Below are positions 25,807 to 33,868 of a stretch of DNA of 64,000 nt, one piece after another (positions within the stretch are counted from its first letter, which is position 1; every line of letters begins with the position of its first letter). Where the stretch lies: contig JAFOCV010000139.1 in assembly GCA_017381015.1 (NCBI GenBank), forward strand, positions 1 through 64,000, read 5' to 3'. This DNA is from Bacteroidaceae bacterium. Its GTDB lineage: Bacteria; Bacteroidota; Bacteroidia; Bacteroidales; Bacteroidaceae. The translations under genes were made by a program, and so were the position numbers. Under the pieces are notes generated by a model. The model saw only the letters and a program-made list of their open reading frames with translations, was not told the DNA's origin and searched no databases.

Positions 25807-27195
25807 ATGGTATCATTCAAATTATTTGCAGGCACAAACGTAGGCTTGCGAGAAAATAACGAGGACAATTTCACAGTTTGTCCAGACCTGAATAAAAACG
25901 AGTGGATTGTACCTGCTGATAACCAGCAGGTCATCCAACTCGGATCTAGGGGATGCGTTATGGTTGTAGCCGATGGCATGGGAGGTCAAAATGCTGGTGA
26001 AGTGGCAAGTGCAATAGCGATAGACACTGTGCAGGAGATGTTTTCGCCAAATCAAATGTCTGCTGACGTGTTTGATAGATCTGATGCCATAAAGTCGTTT
26101 TTGAAGAAGGTGATTTCAGAATGCGACGTCCGCATTAAGAAAAGAACAAAAGAAGATCCCTCTACAGTCGGAATGGGATCTACCATAGTTATAGCTTGGT
26201 TAATTGATTGTAAACTGTACATTGCCTGGATATGTGATAGTAGAGCATATTCATTTGTTAAGAATAAGGGTATTGCTAGACTCTCAAAAGATCATTCTTA
26301 TGTTCAGCAATTAGTTGATGCAGGAGCCATAACAGATGAAGAAGCAATGACTCATCCTAATAGCAATGTTATAACACGTAGTCTTGGTGATATTTCGCAA
26401 AAAGCCAAGGCAGATGTTGTTGAATATGATATTGAAGATGACCAAATTGTTCTTCTATGTTCGGACGGATTATGTGGTGTTTGTAAAGACGAGGAAATTG
26501 GCGCTATTATTGAAGAAGAATGTTTCGATTTACACAAATGTAAAGAGAGTTTAACAACAGCAGCTTTGGCTGCCGGTGGTAGTGATAATATAACTATATC
26601 TTTACTACACATCAAAAAAGACAACACGCGAACTCCTTCTAATGAAAAAACAGAGAAACAAAATAAAATAAATATAAGAACTATTTTCGCTTCTGTTTTT
26701 GCTATATTTCTAATAATAGCACTTTTTTATGCAGGATTTTCTTTAATTAGGCCTACGGCTAGAAGTGTAAGAATTTGGCTTGATAGAGATACATTATCAG
26801 CAAAAGAAAAGACTTCCTTTCATGTCCAAGTCATTGGTGACAGCGTATCAACCTATGTATATGACAAAAATCTGATTAAGATTAATGTTAAGGATAGTAT
26901 TATCTATGTCCATAAGTTTTTACTAAAAGATACTACAACTTATATCAAAGTTATTTGTCATAAAGACCCAAACTTGATGGATTCTGTTTCTTTACGTATT
27001 AAAAATAGGCTTGATTTGTCACCAACATTTGAAAATATGAATGAAACGCAGAAAGGAGTTGACAAACCTACTAAACATAATTCTCCCTTGGATACCATTA
27101 CCACAACACCTGCATCTACAGAATCATCTTCTTCGATTACTCCGTCTACTGGGTTTCAATCGGAAAAAACAAAAATTGTAAAAAATCAAAATTAA
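25807..27195 (+). CDS. membrane-anchored PP2C-type protein phosphatase
   Basis: A 462-residue PPM-family Ser/Thr phosphatase. Motifs in order: RENNEDNF (15-22), VADGMGG (54-60) with metal ligand Asp56, GSTIVIAW, DHSYVQQLVDAGAI, CSDGL (218-222) with Asp220, and GGSDNIT (257-263) with Asp260. A membrane helix at about 291-311 separates the cytoplasmic catalytic domain from a periplasmic C-terminal region of about 150 residues. That region has Ig-like strands and a Thr/Ser-rich end. I chose ATG 25807 over a TTG at 25789. It is the natural counterpart of the three kinases here, and the mirrored topology (catalysis inside, sensor outside) is notable. Confidence 0.93.
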   Translation: MVSFKLFAGTNVGLRENNEDNFTVCPDLNKNEWIVPADNQQVIQLGSRGCVMVVADGMGGQNAGEVASAIAIDTVQEMFSPNQMSADVFDRSDAIKSFLKKVISECDVRIKKRTKEDPSTVGMGSTIVIAWLIDCKLYIAWICDSRAYSFVKNKGIARLSKDHSYVQQLVDAGAITDEEAMTHPNSNVITRSLGDISQKAKADVVEYDIEDDQIVLLCSDGLCGVCKDEEIGAIIEEECFDLHKCKESLTTAALAAGGSDNITISLLHIKKDNTRTPSNEKTEKQNKINIRTIFASVFAIFLIIALFYAGFSLIRPTARSVRIWLDRDTLSAKEKTSFHVQVIGDSVSTYVYDKNLIKINVKDSIIYVHKFLLKDTTTYIKVICHKDPNLMDSVSLRIKNRLDLSPTFENMNETQKGVDKPTKHNSPLDTITTTPASTESSSSITPSTGFQSEKTKIVKNQN

Positions 27196-27208
27196 AATAT
27201 TAAATATA

Positions 27209-29161
27209 ATGAAGAAAATTTTATCTTTAATTGCTCTTGCGATGACCATTGGATTGACATCATGTTCCGATGATGAATGTAATCACAAACTTCCAACATC
27301 TCCATCTCCTGTGACTCCAGTTGTCGGTAGTTGGTATGAAGAAGCTGAAAACGAAGAAATGCGCTTCAGCGTAAATGGAACATTCTACGATCGTTATGCC
27401 AATTATCTAAGATGTGCTGAGGTGGAAGGCAGATGGGAGTTTGATAGCAAAAATAATAAGCTGACATATCACTATCCATTTATGGGACAAACCCAATTTG
27501 CAGATTGGACAGTAAAGAACATCAAGGAATTTAGTTTTACGATTTCTTCATCTATGGTTGCAGATCATAATTTGGAGAAAATAGTTGAAAGCTATGATAT
27601 GCAAGTAGGTAAAACTGAAACAATAGGGTTCTCTCAGGCATATCCTGAATATTCCGTAACTTCTTATACAAGTAACAATGAGCGAATTGCGAGCGTTACC
27701 TCTGATGGTATAATAAAAGCTGAAGGAGAGAAAGGTATTACCTATATCAAAGTAAGTACGACAAAAACAAATGTCTGGGTAAAAGTAACTGTAGGTGACA
27801 ATTGTTCAGACATGTGGTTTGACTATGTAGGCTTAATCGGACTTGACTATAGTAACATGAGAAAAGTCCTTAGTCGATTAGGGGATCCTTATTCTGGTGA
27901 AGATGGTTATTCATTTGGATTCATTCATCAGTTACACGATGTAGCAGACATTACAAAGGTGTATTTGTGCCCAAAAGATGGCATGGTTACAGAAGTGCAA
28001 TTATTATTAAAAGAATCTGTACCTGAGGCAGAAGTTTTGTCATACATGGATTCTCGCTACTACAAGATTAACGAAAATGACTCACATGTTTTCTATTCTT
28101 CTGTTGAAGATAGAGAGTTGTCTAAAGCAATCGTTGCATATAATAAATCAGAGAAGAGTGTAATTTTCTGTGAAACTCAGCATTTCCTGCAACAGGCTCA
28201 TGTTGAAGATCTTTGGACCGATTTCGTTCCTTTGTTTGGTTACGATAAAAATCAGGTGAAGTCTGCAATGGATGAGTACGGATATTCATTCCTTATGTCA
28301 GATTTTAGTTATTCAAAAAATGGTTCCGACTACTATAATATAACTGACAATTCATATGCTCAGATGGTTGGATTCGTATTTAATCCAGACAAGCAGGTTT
28401 CTGAGTTCTGGGTATATATGAATACACAGTCTAATCCAAATGATGTTTATGACTATCTTTGCGCTAAATATATAGAATATGAATCAGACTCTTCTCAGTA
28501 TGAATTAGTATTCTATAATGACGACAAATCAATAAAGGTAACATTTGACTTGATGAATGGTGCTGTTGTATATACAAAGTTGAATATGAAGCAGCATGAA
28601 ACAAATAATGATATACTTGATAACTACTATGAGGGTCTTGGTATGACACATGACCAAATTGTTGCAAAATACGGCACTCCATATTCTGACGATGGTAGTA
28701 GAATGTACTACATTGTTGGCACAAACTATGTAAACCTTGCAGTGTTCGATATGAACACCGATACGAATAAGTGTAAGAGTGCAGTAGTGACCATCAATGA
28801 AAGCGTTGCTACCTCAACAATTGTAGATTTCCTCAACTCAAAATACACCGTATTTGCAAACGGAACTGCAAGTGATAGCAGTCAGTATGCATGGACTAAT
28901 GGGGCAAGTGTATCAGAATCGACTTTGGGCATCATGTATTATCCTGAGGATAGAATGGTAGTTTACGTGCCTCTTGGCTCAGCTGCAAATGAAGAGTCCA
29001 TGACTAGAGCAATAAGTTCCAACAGGTCAAATCAAGAATTTATTGATAAAACAAAGTCTAAGTCTTCATCAATCCTTGATTCAAAGAAGGAAATAGTGGA
29101 ATCTATTTCAAAGCATAGAACTCAACAAATCAAAAAGGTTTTTGAGAACTATAGCAAGTAA
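27209..29161 (+). CDS. lipoprotein with lipocalin-like, Big2 and three BamE/SmpA-like repeats
   Basis: A 650-residue lipoprotein (MKKILSLIALAMTIGLTSC, lipidated Cys19). Residues about 37-115 (VGSWYEE...FDSKNNKLTYHYPF) resemble lipocalin-like domains. Residues 130-195 (SYTSNNERIASVTSDGIIKAEGEKGITYIKV) are a Big2-type Ig domain. Three related modules follow at about 206-325, 336-455 and 472-590. Each opens with a helix and a glycine-Pro/Tyr turn (SRLGDPYSG, DEYGYSF, KYGTPYSD) and then beta strands, reminiscent of BamE/SmpA or PepSY folds. The C-terminus is a basic helix. It is 13 bp after the phosphatase gene. Function is unknown; a periplasmic partner role is inferred. Confidence 0.7.
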   Translation: MKKILSLIALAMTIGLTSCSDDECNHKLPTSPSPVTPVVGSWYEEAENEEMRFSVNGTFYDRYANYLRCAEVEGRWEFDSKNNKLTYHYPFMGQTQFADWTVKNIKEFSFTISSSMVADHNLEKIVESYDMQVGKTETIGFSQAYPEYSVTSYTSNNERIASVTSDGIIKAEGEKGITYIKVSTTKTNVWVKVTVGDNCSDMWFDYVGLIGLDYSNMRKVLSRLGDPYSGEDGYSFGFIHQLHDVADITKVYLCPKDGMVTEVQLLLKESVPEAEVLSYMDSRYYKINENDSHVFYSSVEDRELSKAIVAYNKSEKSVIFCETQHFLQQAHVEDLWTDFVPLFGYDKNQVKSAMDEYGYSFLMSDFSYSKNGSDYYNITDNSYAQMVGFVFNPDKQVSEFWVYMNTQSNPNDVYDYLCAKYIEYESDSSQYELVFYNDDKSIKVTFDLMNGAVVYTKLNMKQHETNNDILDNYYEGLGMTHDQIVAKYGTPYSDDGSRMYYIVGTNYVNLAVFDMNTDTNKCKSAVVTINESVATSTIVDFLNSKYTVFANGTASDSSQYAWTNGASVSESTLGIMYYPEDRMVVYVPLGSAANEESMTRAISSNRSNQEFIDKTKSKSSSILDSKKEIVESISKHRTQQIKKVFENYSK

Positions 29162-29174
29162 CCTTTAAGTAATA

Positions 29175-29213
29175 CTCGGACAGCAACATTGCCGTCCGAG
29201 TTAAATTGTTTTA
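29175..29213 (+). terminator. hairpin between lipoprotein and third kinase
   Basis: CTCGGACAGC (29175-29184) and GCCGTCCGAG (29191-29200) form a 10-bp stem with one A-C mismatch and a 6-nt loop. TTAAATTGTTTT follows. It may be a weak terminator or attenuator inside the locus; the third kinase begins at 29215. Confidence 0.65.
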
Positions 29214-29214
29214 T

Positions 29215-30522
29215 ATGGCAGAATATAAAATCTTTCACGGTAGATATACTCTTTTGAGATTGTTGGGTAGAGGCAGTTTTGCAGAGGTATGGTTAGCAAC
29301 AGATATAAAAACGAATATAGATGTCGCACTGAAAATATATGCTCCTGCTACTGGCCTTGATGATGAAGGACTTAATGTTTTTGCGCGTGAGTTTGCTATT
29401 GTGGCTAATGTTCAACATAAAAACCTGCTAACCGCGCTGCATTATGACACATGCGACAGAAAGCCATATCTTGTTCTTCCGTATTGCCAAAATGGAAGTG
29501 CTCAGAAACGTATAGGGCTATTTGAAGAAAGCGATATTTGGCAATTTCTCCATGACATTGCATCAGGATTGGACTTTCTTCATTCCATGAATCCGCCTAT
29601 AATTCATCAGGACATAAAACCTGATAATGTACTGCAAAATGATAATGGTGACTATACGTTGACAGACTTTGGAGTAAGTTCACACTGCAAAAGTGTACTC
29701 CGAAGAAGTGTAAGTGATGCATATGCGTCAGCAGGCACAATGGCCTATATGGCTCCTGAACGTTTTGGAGCACATGGAAATACTCCCATTATGGCAAGTG
29801 ACATCTACTCTTTAGCAGCAACAGCCTTTGAATTGCTTACGGGAGACGCTCCTTTTGGCAATGATGGTGGCTTGTTGCAAAAGAAGGGAGCTGACATTCC
29901 TCAAATAGATGAAAAATATAGTAAGGATTTAAGAAAGGTTCTCAACCAATGCCTTAATGTAGACCCATGGAACAGACCAACTGCAGCGGAGTTGGAGCAG
30001 TATGCGACCAAAGGTATGAATGGGGAACATTTCTTATTGAAGGGCGAAAAAACGGTCTTCAAAAGATTCTGGCCTATCATCTGTGGCCTGGTTTGTGTAG
30101 TTGGCACCATATTTATTTTAAAATATAAGCATGACCAAACCATTCTGCAGGAACAAATAGTGCGTCAAACAGAAATAAAAAGAGAAAAAATAATATCTTC
30201 TATTACAGCTCATATATGCAAAGGTGATAGCTTGTATAAGTTAGGGAAAAATAAAACTGAAAACTATGATGCGTTCTTGTTGTCAGCGCGTGAACAGTAT
30301 AGTTTGGCCTTAGCTAAGGCAAAGGAAGGAGGAGGAATTCAGTTTGAAGAATATATAGAGCATATGGAAAATCAGATTGCATCTGTTGACACTTGTCTAT
30401 TTGAAGTATATAATCTGTTGCTTGAAAAGGCAAATTTCTTTGCAGATGAACCATCTTACCAATTCGAGTTCATTAAAAGAGCAGAAAATATCTCAAGAAT
30501 TATTAATATCAATCCACAATGA
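29215..30522 (+). CDS. membrane-anchored Ser/Thr protein kinase, non-RD (HQD), second copy
   Basis: A 435-residue kinase closely resembling the first in the locus. Glycine loop GRGSFAEVW (18-26), Lys40 in VALK, catalytic loop HQDIKPDN (131-138) again with Gln for Arg, DFG (151-153), and an intact APE (180-182). A membrane helix at about 285-303 precedes a periplasmic segment of about 130 residues that is mostly helical (ITAHICKGDSLYKLGKN, FLLSAREQYSLALAKAKEGG), possibly TPR-like. I start at ATG 29215 rather than TTG 29206. The stop overlaps the next start by 4 bp (ATGA), so translation is coupled to the BACON protein that follows. Confidence 0.92.
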   Translation: MAEYKIFHGRYTLLRLLGRGSFAEVWLATDIKTNIDVALKIYAPATGLDDEGLNVFAREFAIVANVQHKNLLTALHYDTCDRKPYLVLPYCQNGSAQKRIGLFEESDIWQFLHDIASGLDFLHSMNPPIIHQDIKPDNVLQNDNGDYTLTDFGVSSHCKSVLRRSVSDAYASAGTMAYMAPERFGAHGNTPIMASDIYSLAATAFELLTGDAPFGNDGGLLQKKGADIPQIDEKYSKDLRKVLNQCLNVDPWNRPTAAELEQYATKGMNGEHFLLKGEKTVFKRFWPIICGLVCVVGTIFILKYKHDQTILQEQIVRQTEIKREKIISSITAHICKGDSLYKLGKNKTENYDAFLLSAREQYSLALAKAKEGGGIQFEEYIEHMENQIASVDTCLFEVYNLLLEKANFFADEPSYQFEFIKRAENISRIININPQ

Positions 30523-31145
30523 AAAAAAACATATTAACACTAATTCTTAGTCTATTAGCAATAGTACAGCCATTATTTGCACAAAATTCCAGTACTGCTG
30601 ACCTGCTTTACAAGCAGGGAGTATCTTTTATGAAGACAATGACAATAGTGTCACAAAATAAAGCAATTAGTGCTTTTGAAAAAGCAAAGATAGCATACGA
30701 TTCTGCGGAAAAGAAAAAAATATGCGATGATCAGATTGCAACATGTAAGAAGATTAAGCAACAATTGGTAGCAAGTAATAACAAACCTAAGCCTAACCCT
30801 AACCCTAAGCCTGTAGAACCAACCCCTACGACGAGCACACCAGACACGATTCCAGAACAATCAATTGATAAGGTTAGAATAGTTCTGAATCCAACAGAAA
30901 TATCGATGTCTGCAAAAGGTGGGAAATATGTAGAAATATTTGTAGAATGCGATGATGAAGACTGGAAGGTTGAATCCTGCCCAGATTGGTTGTCTTATAC
31001 ATCCTCCAGCACAAAGCTGTTGGTGAAGGCGGAGAGAAACAAGGACAAACATAATGAGAGAGCTGGTGTTATCGTCATCACTGCCGGCAAAAAGAAGGCA
31101 GAACTTGTAGTAAAACAGTCAAAACCAAATATTTTTGGAATCTAA
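30519..31145 (+). CDS. exported TPR-like/BACON domain protein
   Basis: A 208-residue exported protein with signal peptide MKKNILTLILSLLAIVQPLFAQ. A helical TPR-like region (ADLLYKQGVSFMKTM, KAISAFEKAKIAYDSAEKKK) is followed by a proline-rich linker of KPNPNPKP repeats, about residues 88-115. One BACON module (VRIVLNPTEISMSAKGGK, DWKVESCPDWLSYT, ERAGVIVITAGKKKAELVVKQS) completes it. The build mirrors the N-terminus of the triple-BACON barrel, without the barrel. Its coupling to the second membrane kinase by a 4-bp overlap suggests that it is the kinase's periplasmic ligand-binding partner. Confidence 0.82.
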   Translation: MKKNILTLILSLLAIVQPLFAQNSSTADLLYKQGVSFMKTMTIVSQNKAISAFEKAKIAYDSAEKKKICDDQIATCKKIKQQLVASNNKPKPNPNPKPVEPTPTTSTPDTIPEQSIDKVRIVLNPTEISMSAKGGKYVEIFVECDDEDWKVESCPDWLSYTSSSTKLLVKAERNKDKHNERAGVIVITAGKKKAELVVKQSKPNIFGI

Positions 31146-31158
31146 CAAATAATATAAA

Positions 31159-31196
31159 AACCCAATATTGCTTATAATGTTGGGTTACTTTTTGTT
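31159..31196 (+). terminator. Rho-independent terminator of the kinase operon
   Basis: AACCCAATATT (31159-31169) and AATGTTGGGTT (31176-31186) pair through 11 positions including one U-G, followed by ACTTTTTGTTT. It closes the kinase/BACON transcript and separates it from the sigma-factor gene. Confidence 0.85.
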
Positions 31197-31240
31197 TATA
31201 GTTCACATTAATACATAACAATATCTTATCAAGAGAATAT

Positions 31241-31900
31241 ATGATTATTAGTTTTGGCAAAAAAACGCCACTTGCTGATACAGCGATAATCCGAGAAATA
31301 CAAAGGTATAATGAACGTATAACAGAAACATTCTACAACGAATGCAAAAAATACTTTATGTCTTCATACAAAACTGTATTTTCACGAGAAGACATTAAGG
31401 AGGACATATTCCAGCAATCATTCGTCAAACTATGGACTGAAATAGAGACAAGAAGAATCTTTCTTGATGAGAACGACACCATACTGAGAAGAGATCGCAG
31501 GGGAAACATCAGAAAACTAACCTGCAAATTAAAAACTTTCCTGATAGATATTGCTAAGAACGATTATAGAGATTGGCTAAGAAATGACAGACTTGAACTT
31601 GAAGAAGAATTTGAATCATTTGCTCATATGGTAGAAGTTAGGTCTGCTATTATGCCAGATGAATCTTCTGAAAGTTTGCAAGCACAAATCGTAGCCCATT
31701 GTGTGTTTGATTTACCTCCACGTTGTAAGGAAATACTTACGATGTTCTATTATGATAATATGAGTTTGGATGAAATAATACAAGCCAGAGGTGAAAAAAA
31801 CACAAGTAAAAACGGCCTTAAAACAGGAAAGTACAAATGTATGGAGACTTTGAAAGGTAAGGTTAAGGAAATGTATAACAATTATAATTTAAAGTACTAG
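31241..31900 (+). CDS. RNA polymerase sigma-70 family factor (ECF-like)
   Basis: A 219-residue protein with the two domains of an ECF-type sigma factor. Region 2 is FYNECKKYFMSSYKTVFSREDIKEDIFQQSFVKLWTEI (residues about 33-70), where DIFQQSFVKLW is the core-binding helix. Region 4 is FDLPPRCKEILTMFYYDNMSLDEIIQARG followed by a helix (about 155-210). The loop between regions, containing RRDRRGNIRKLTCKLKTFLIDIAKN, is longer than usual. The next gene starts 3 bp downstream and encodes a membrane protein of anti-sigma type. The pair probably controls genes in response to an envelope signal. Whether it drives the kinase locus is unknown. Confidence 0.85.
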   Translation: MIISFGKKTPLADTAIIREIQRYNERITETFYNECKKYFMSSYKTVFSREDIKEDIFQQSFVKLWTEIETRRIFLDENDTILRRDRRGNIRKLTCKLKTFLIDIAKNDYRDWLRNDRLELEEEFESFAHMVEVRSAIMPDESSESLQAQIVAHCVFDLPPRCKEILTMFYYDNMSLDEIIQARGEKNTSKNGLKTGKYKCMETLKGKVKEMYNNYNLKY

Positions 31901-31903
31901 ATT

Positions 31904-32581
31904 ATGGACGAAAGATATATCGAACTCATAGACAAATACCTCAGAAAGGAGATGTCACCGGTGGAAAGCCTCAATTTTGAGCAGGAAGCATTAAATAATC
32001 CAGAGTTAAGAAAAGAGGTTGAATTGACATATAGGATTAAAAAAAGTTTAACTGATCGCCAGCAAAAACTCCACAAAACTGCCCAATGGGGAAGTAAGAA
32101 AAAATATAGAATAGTTCGTTATGCAACGATTTCATCTATCGCGGCTATGCTGGTGCTCGGCATCTTTCTGACCAAACCTGTAATAGATAATAGATCCAAT
32201 GGCAATCTTATTGCATCTGCTACGACAGAGTCTCCGGAAGTCTTAAAAGAAAAAAGCGGAGAGGCTATTGTCTCTGTGCAAAGGTCAATTTCTGAAGGCA
32301 AAGAAAAAGTAGCAATAGCTGAGGTAACAAAGCTTGAAGAACAGAATGTAATTCCAACACTTAATGAAGTTTCTGGTGGAAGGTATATTATGAGTCACAC
32401 CTTGGAGTCAGAAGATGTGGATATACTTAGCAAAGACGCATATGAACTACATTGGCTTAAAATCCAATCACTCATAACAATAGGGAAAAAGGCTGAAGCA
32501 ATAGAACTATTGAAATCATTTGTAACTATTGAAGGAAAATACAAATCAACTGCTGATTCGTTACTAAACAGCTTGAAATAA
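31904..32581 (+). CDS. putative transmembrane anti-sigma factor
   Basis: A 225-residue protein with a cytoplasmic helical N-terminus (YIELIDKYLRKEMSPVESLNFEQEA). This resembles the N-terminal domain of Bacteroidetes anti-sigma proteins. A membrane helix lies at about 73-92 (YATISSIAAMLVLGIFLTKPVI). A periplasmic tail ends in a TPR-like pair of helices (YELHWLKIQSLITIGKKAEAIELLKSFV). It lacks an obvious zinc motif (ZAS type) and a FecR sensor domain, so anti-sigma function is inferred from its position 3 bp after the sigma gene and from topology. Confidence 0.65.
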   Translation: MDERYIELIDKYLRKEMSPVESLNFEQEALNNPELRKEVELTYRIKKSLTDRQQKLHKTAQWGSKKKYRIVRYATISSIAAMLVLGIFLTKPVIDNRSNGNLIASATTESPEVLKEKSGEAIVSVQRSISEGKEKVAIAEVTKLEEQNVIPTLNEVSGGRYIMSHTLESEDVDILSKDAYELHWLKIQSLITIGKKAEAIELLKSFVTIEGKYKSTADSLLNSLK

Positions 32582-32621
32582 TTCATAAGAAAAACCTGAT
32601 ACATATAAATTTTAGAAGAAA

Positions 32622-33249
32622 AGATGTTTACCCTGTGGATGACCTGCTAATAATGGTGACAGATACTGTTGTAAGTGTGAAATGAATTCTTGTTACAGGA
32701 AGGACAATTATATTCCATCTTATTCTCTATTCTGGGTTACTCCATGCGAATCTCTGCCTAACAATAGAAGTATTCAACGTAGACCATGTTTTCGAGATGC
32801 TGTGGGAATAATATTATTAATAAATAACGTTAGGCAAGTATTTAATTCCTACATTGTACTGAAAAAATGTTAGTGAACAGCACTCTAGCATTGAAGCTAC
32901 AGAATTATATATAAAAGGCAATGGTCACCGCACATCAGATGGGGTAATAAGAGTGAGTTGAAGGAGTTGTCAAAAAATCCTTCTTCAATTATATTGTGCA
33001 AGATTTTGGCATTCCGCTTAGGCTACTACAGGAGTTCTACAATGACTAAGATGGATTATGTGGGTATTTAATTCGAGCAAACAACACACCTTATCACATC
33101 GTTCGCAAACCATAATATAGCAAAGAGGTTAATTCAATCGGAAAAGATACTATTCCTTTAGAACCTGTCGTCTGTAAACATTGCGATTATATTTGTTCCA
33201 AAAGAGATACTACCTGCAAAAAATATGGTAATAAGCTATACCCATGATA
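32622..33249 (+). pseudogene. decayed zinc-ribbon protein gene
   Basis: No intact gene lies here, but conceptual translation shows protein-like fragments broken by stops and at least one frameshift. One frame gives RCLPCG, an in-frame TGA at 32640-32642, then PANNGDRYCCKCEMNSC, forming a CxxC...CxxC zinc ribbon like that of the zinc-ribbon/FHA gene. From about 32960 another frame reads VVKKSFFNYIVQDFG, IPLRLLQEFYND, TAA (33047-33049), GLCGYLIRANNTPYHIVRKP, TAA (33113-33115), then EPVVCKHCDYICSKRDTTC and a stop at 33247-33249. A terminator follows at 33305. It looks like a lost member of the signalling locus. Confidence 0.6.
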
Positions 33250-33304
33250 TAAAAGATTGTTCCTATACTAAAAGATACATATCCTTAAAAACTAGAAATG
33301 TTGT

Positions 33305-33333
33305 TGCGGTTCATTAGAATCGCATTTTTTTTT
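33305..33333 (+). terminator. Rho-independent terminator after the decayed gene
   Basis: TGCGGTTC (33305-33312) and GAATCGCA (33317-33324) pair fully, with one G-U, around an ATTA loop and are followed by nine T residues. The intact terminator marks the original 3' end of the decayed unit. Confidence 0.88.
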
Positions 33334-33395
33334 GCACTAGATGGTTACTATTTCCTTTAAATCTACATTAATAGTCAAATTAGATAACAAATAGA

Positions 33396-33422
33396 AGTTG
33401 TGCCCGACACGAACAAGGGTAT
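33396..33422 (+). promoter_or_regulatory. leader hairpin element, copy 1
   Basis: AGTTGTGCCCGACACG begins the element. TGCCC (33401-33405) pairs with GGGTA (33417-33421) around the 11-nt loop GACACGAACAA. Seven nt then separate the stem from the ATG at 33429. Nearly the same element precedes three more genes downstream. An upstream block ACATTAATAGTCAAA is shared with copy 2. Confidence 0.8.
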
Positions 33423-33428
33423 TAAGAG

Positions 33429-33839
33429 ATGTCATTCTTCAATACATTTGCCAAGAAGTTCAAACATTCAGCTTTGTCAATAGTTGCTGTTAGTTTTATT
33501 GCAGGAACAAGCCTTACATCATGTAGTGCATCAATATGGGAAGGTGTCGCAATGGGATTAGTAGGCATGTCCAGTTATTCATACGGAAACTATGGAAGTT
33601 ATGGTTATACCGGTTCTACGTCAACATACGTTGCTAGTTCTACAAGTAGCAGTTCTTCCTCTAAATCTACATGTAGTAGATGTCATGGTTCTGGCGATTG
33701 CCAGGCTTGCGGAGGTAGCGGTAAAGTATATGATTGGGGGACTGCAAGCGTAATATCAAAGTCTAAGTACACTCATAATTGCGGAGTATGCAATGGTCGA
33801 GGCCGTTGTGGCGTATGCGACGGAAAAGGTTCGTATTAA
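33429..33839 (+). CDS. lipoprotein with CxxCxGxG-type cysteine repeats
   Basis: A 136-residue protein with a lipoprotein signal (SFIAGTSLTSC, lipidated Cys32). A low-complexity stretch rich in Ser, Tyr and Gly (YSYGNYGSYGYTGSTS...SSSSSSK) follows. Four DnaJ-type half-motifs complete it: CSRCHGSG, CQACGGSG, CGVCNGRG and CGVCDGKG. In DnaJ these repeats bind two zinc ions. Here they sit on an exported lipoprotein without a J domain, so a zinc-ribbon or redox role in the periplasm is possible. The gene carries leader hairpin copy 1. Family function is unknown. Confidence 0.72.
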   Translation: MSFFNTFAKKFKHSALSIVAVSFIAGTSLTSCSASIWEGVAMGLVGMSSYSYGNYGSYGYTGSTSTYVASSTSSSSSSKSTCSRCHGSGDCQACGGSGKVYDWGTASVISKSKYTHNCGVCNGRGRCGVCDGKGSY

Positions 33840-33868
33840 CTATAAGCAGTACTCGCAACTAGAATAAT

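Noticed and set aside
18045..32581. Type VI secretion post-translational regulation (kinase/PP2C/FHA)
   Set aside because: No tss, hcp, vgrG, clpV or contractile-sheath gene occurs anywhere in the window, and the FHA partner is a protease rather than a TagH/Fha protein.
32682..32873. Intact 63-residue gene
   Set aside because: The frame continues upstream past an in-frame TGA into a zinc ribbon, so it is a fragment of the decayed gene.
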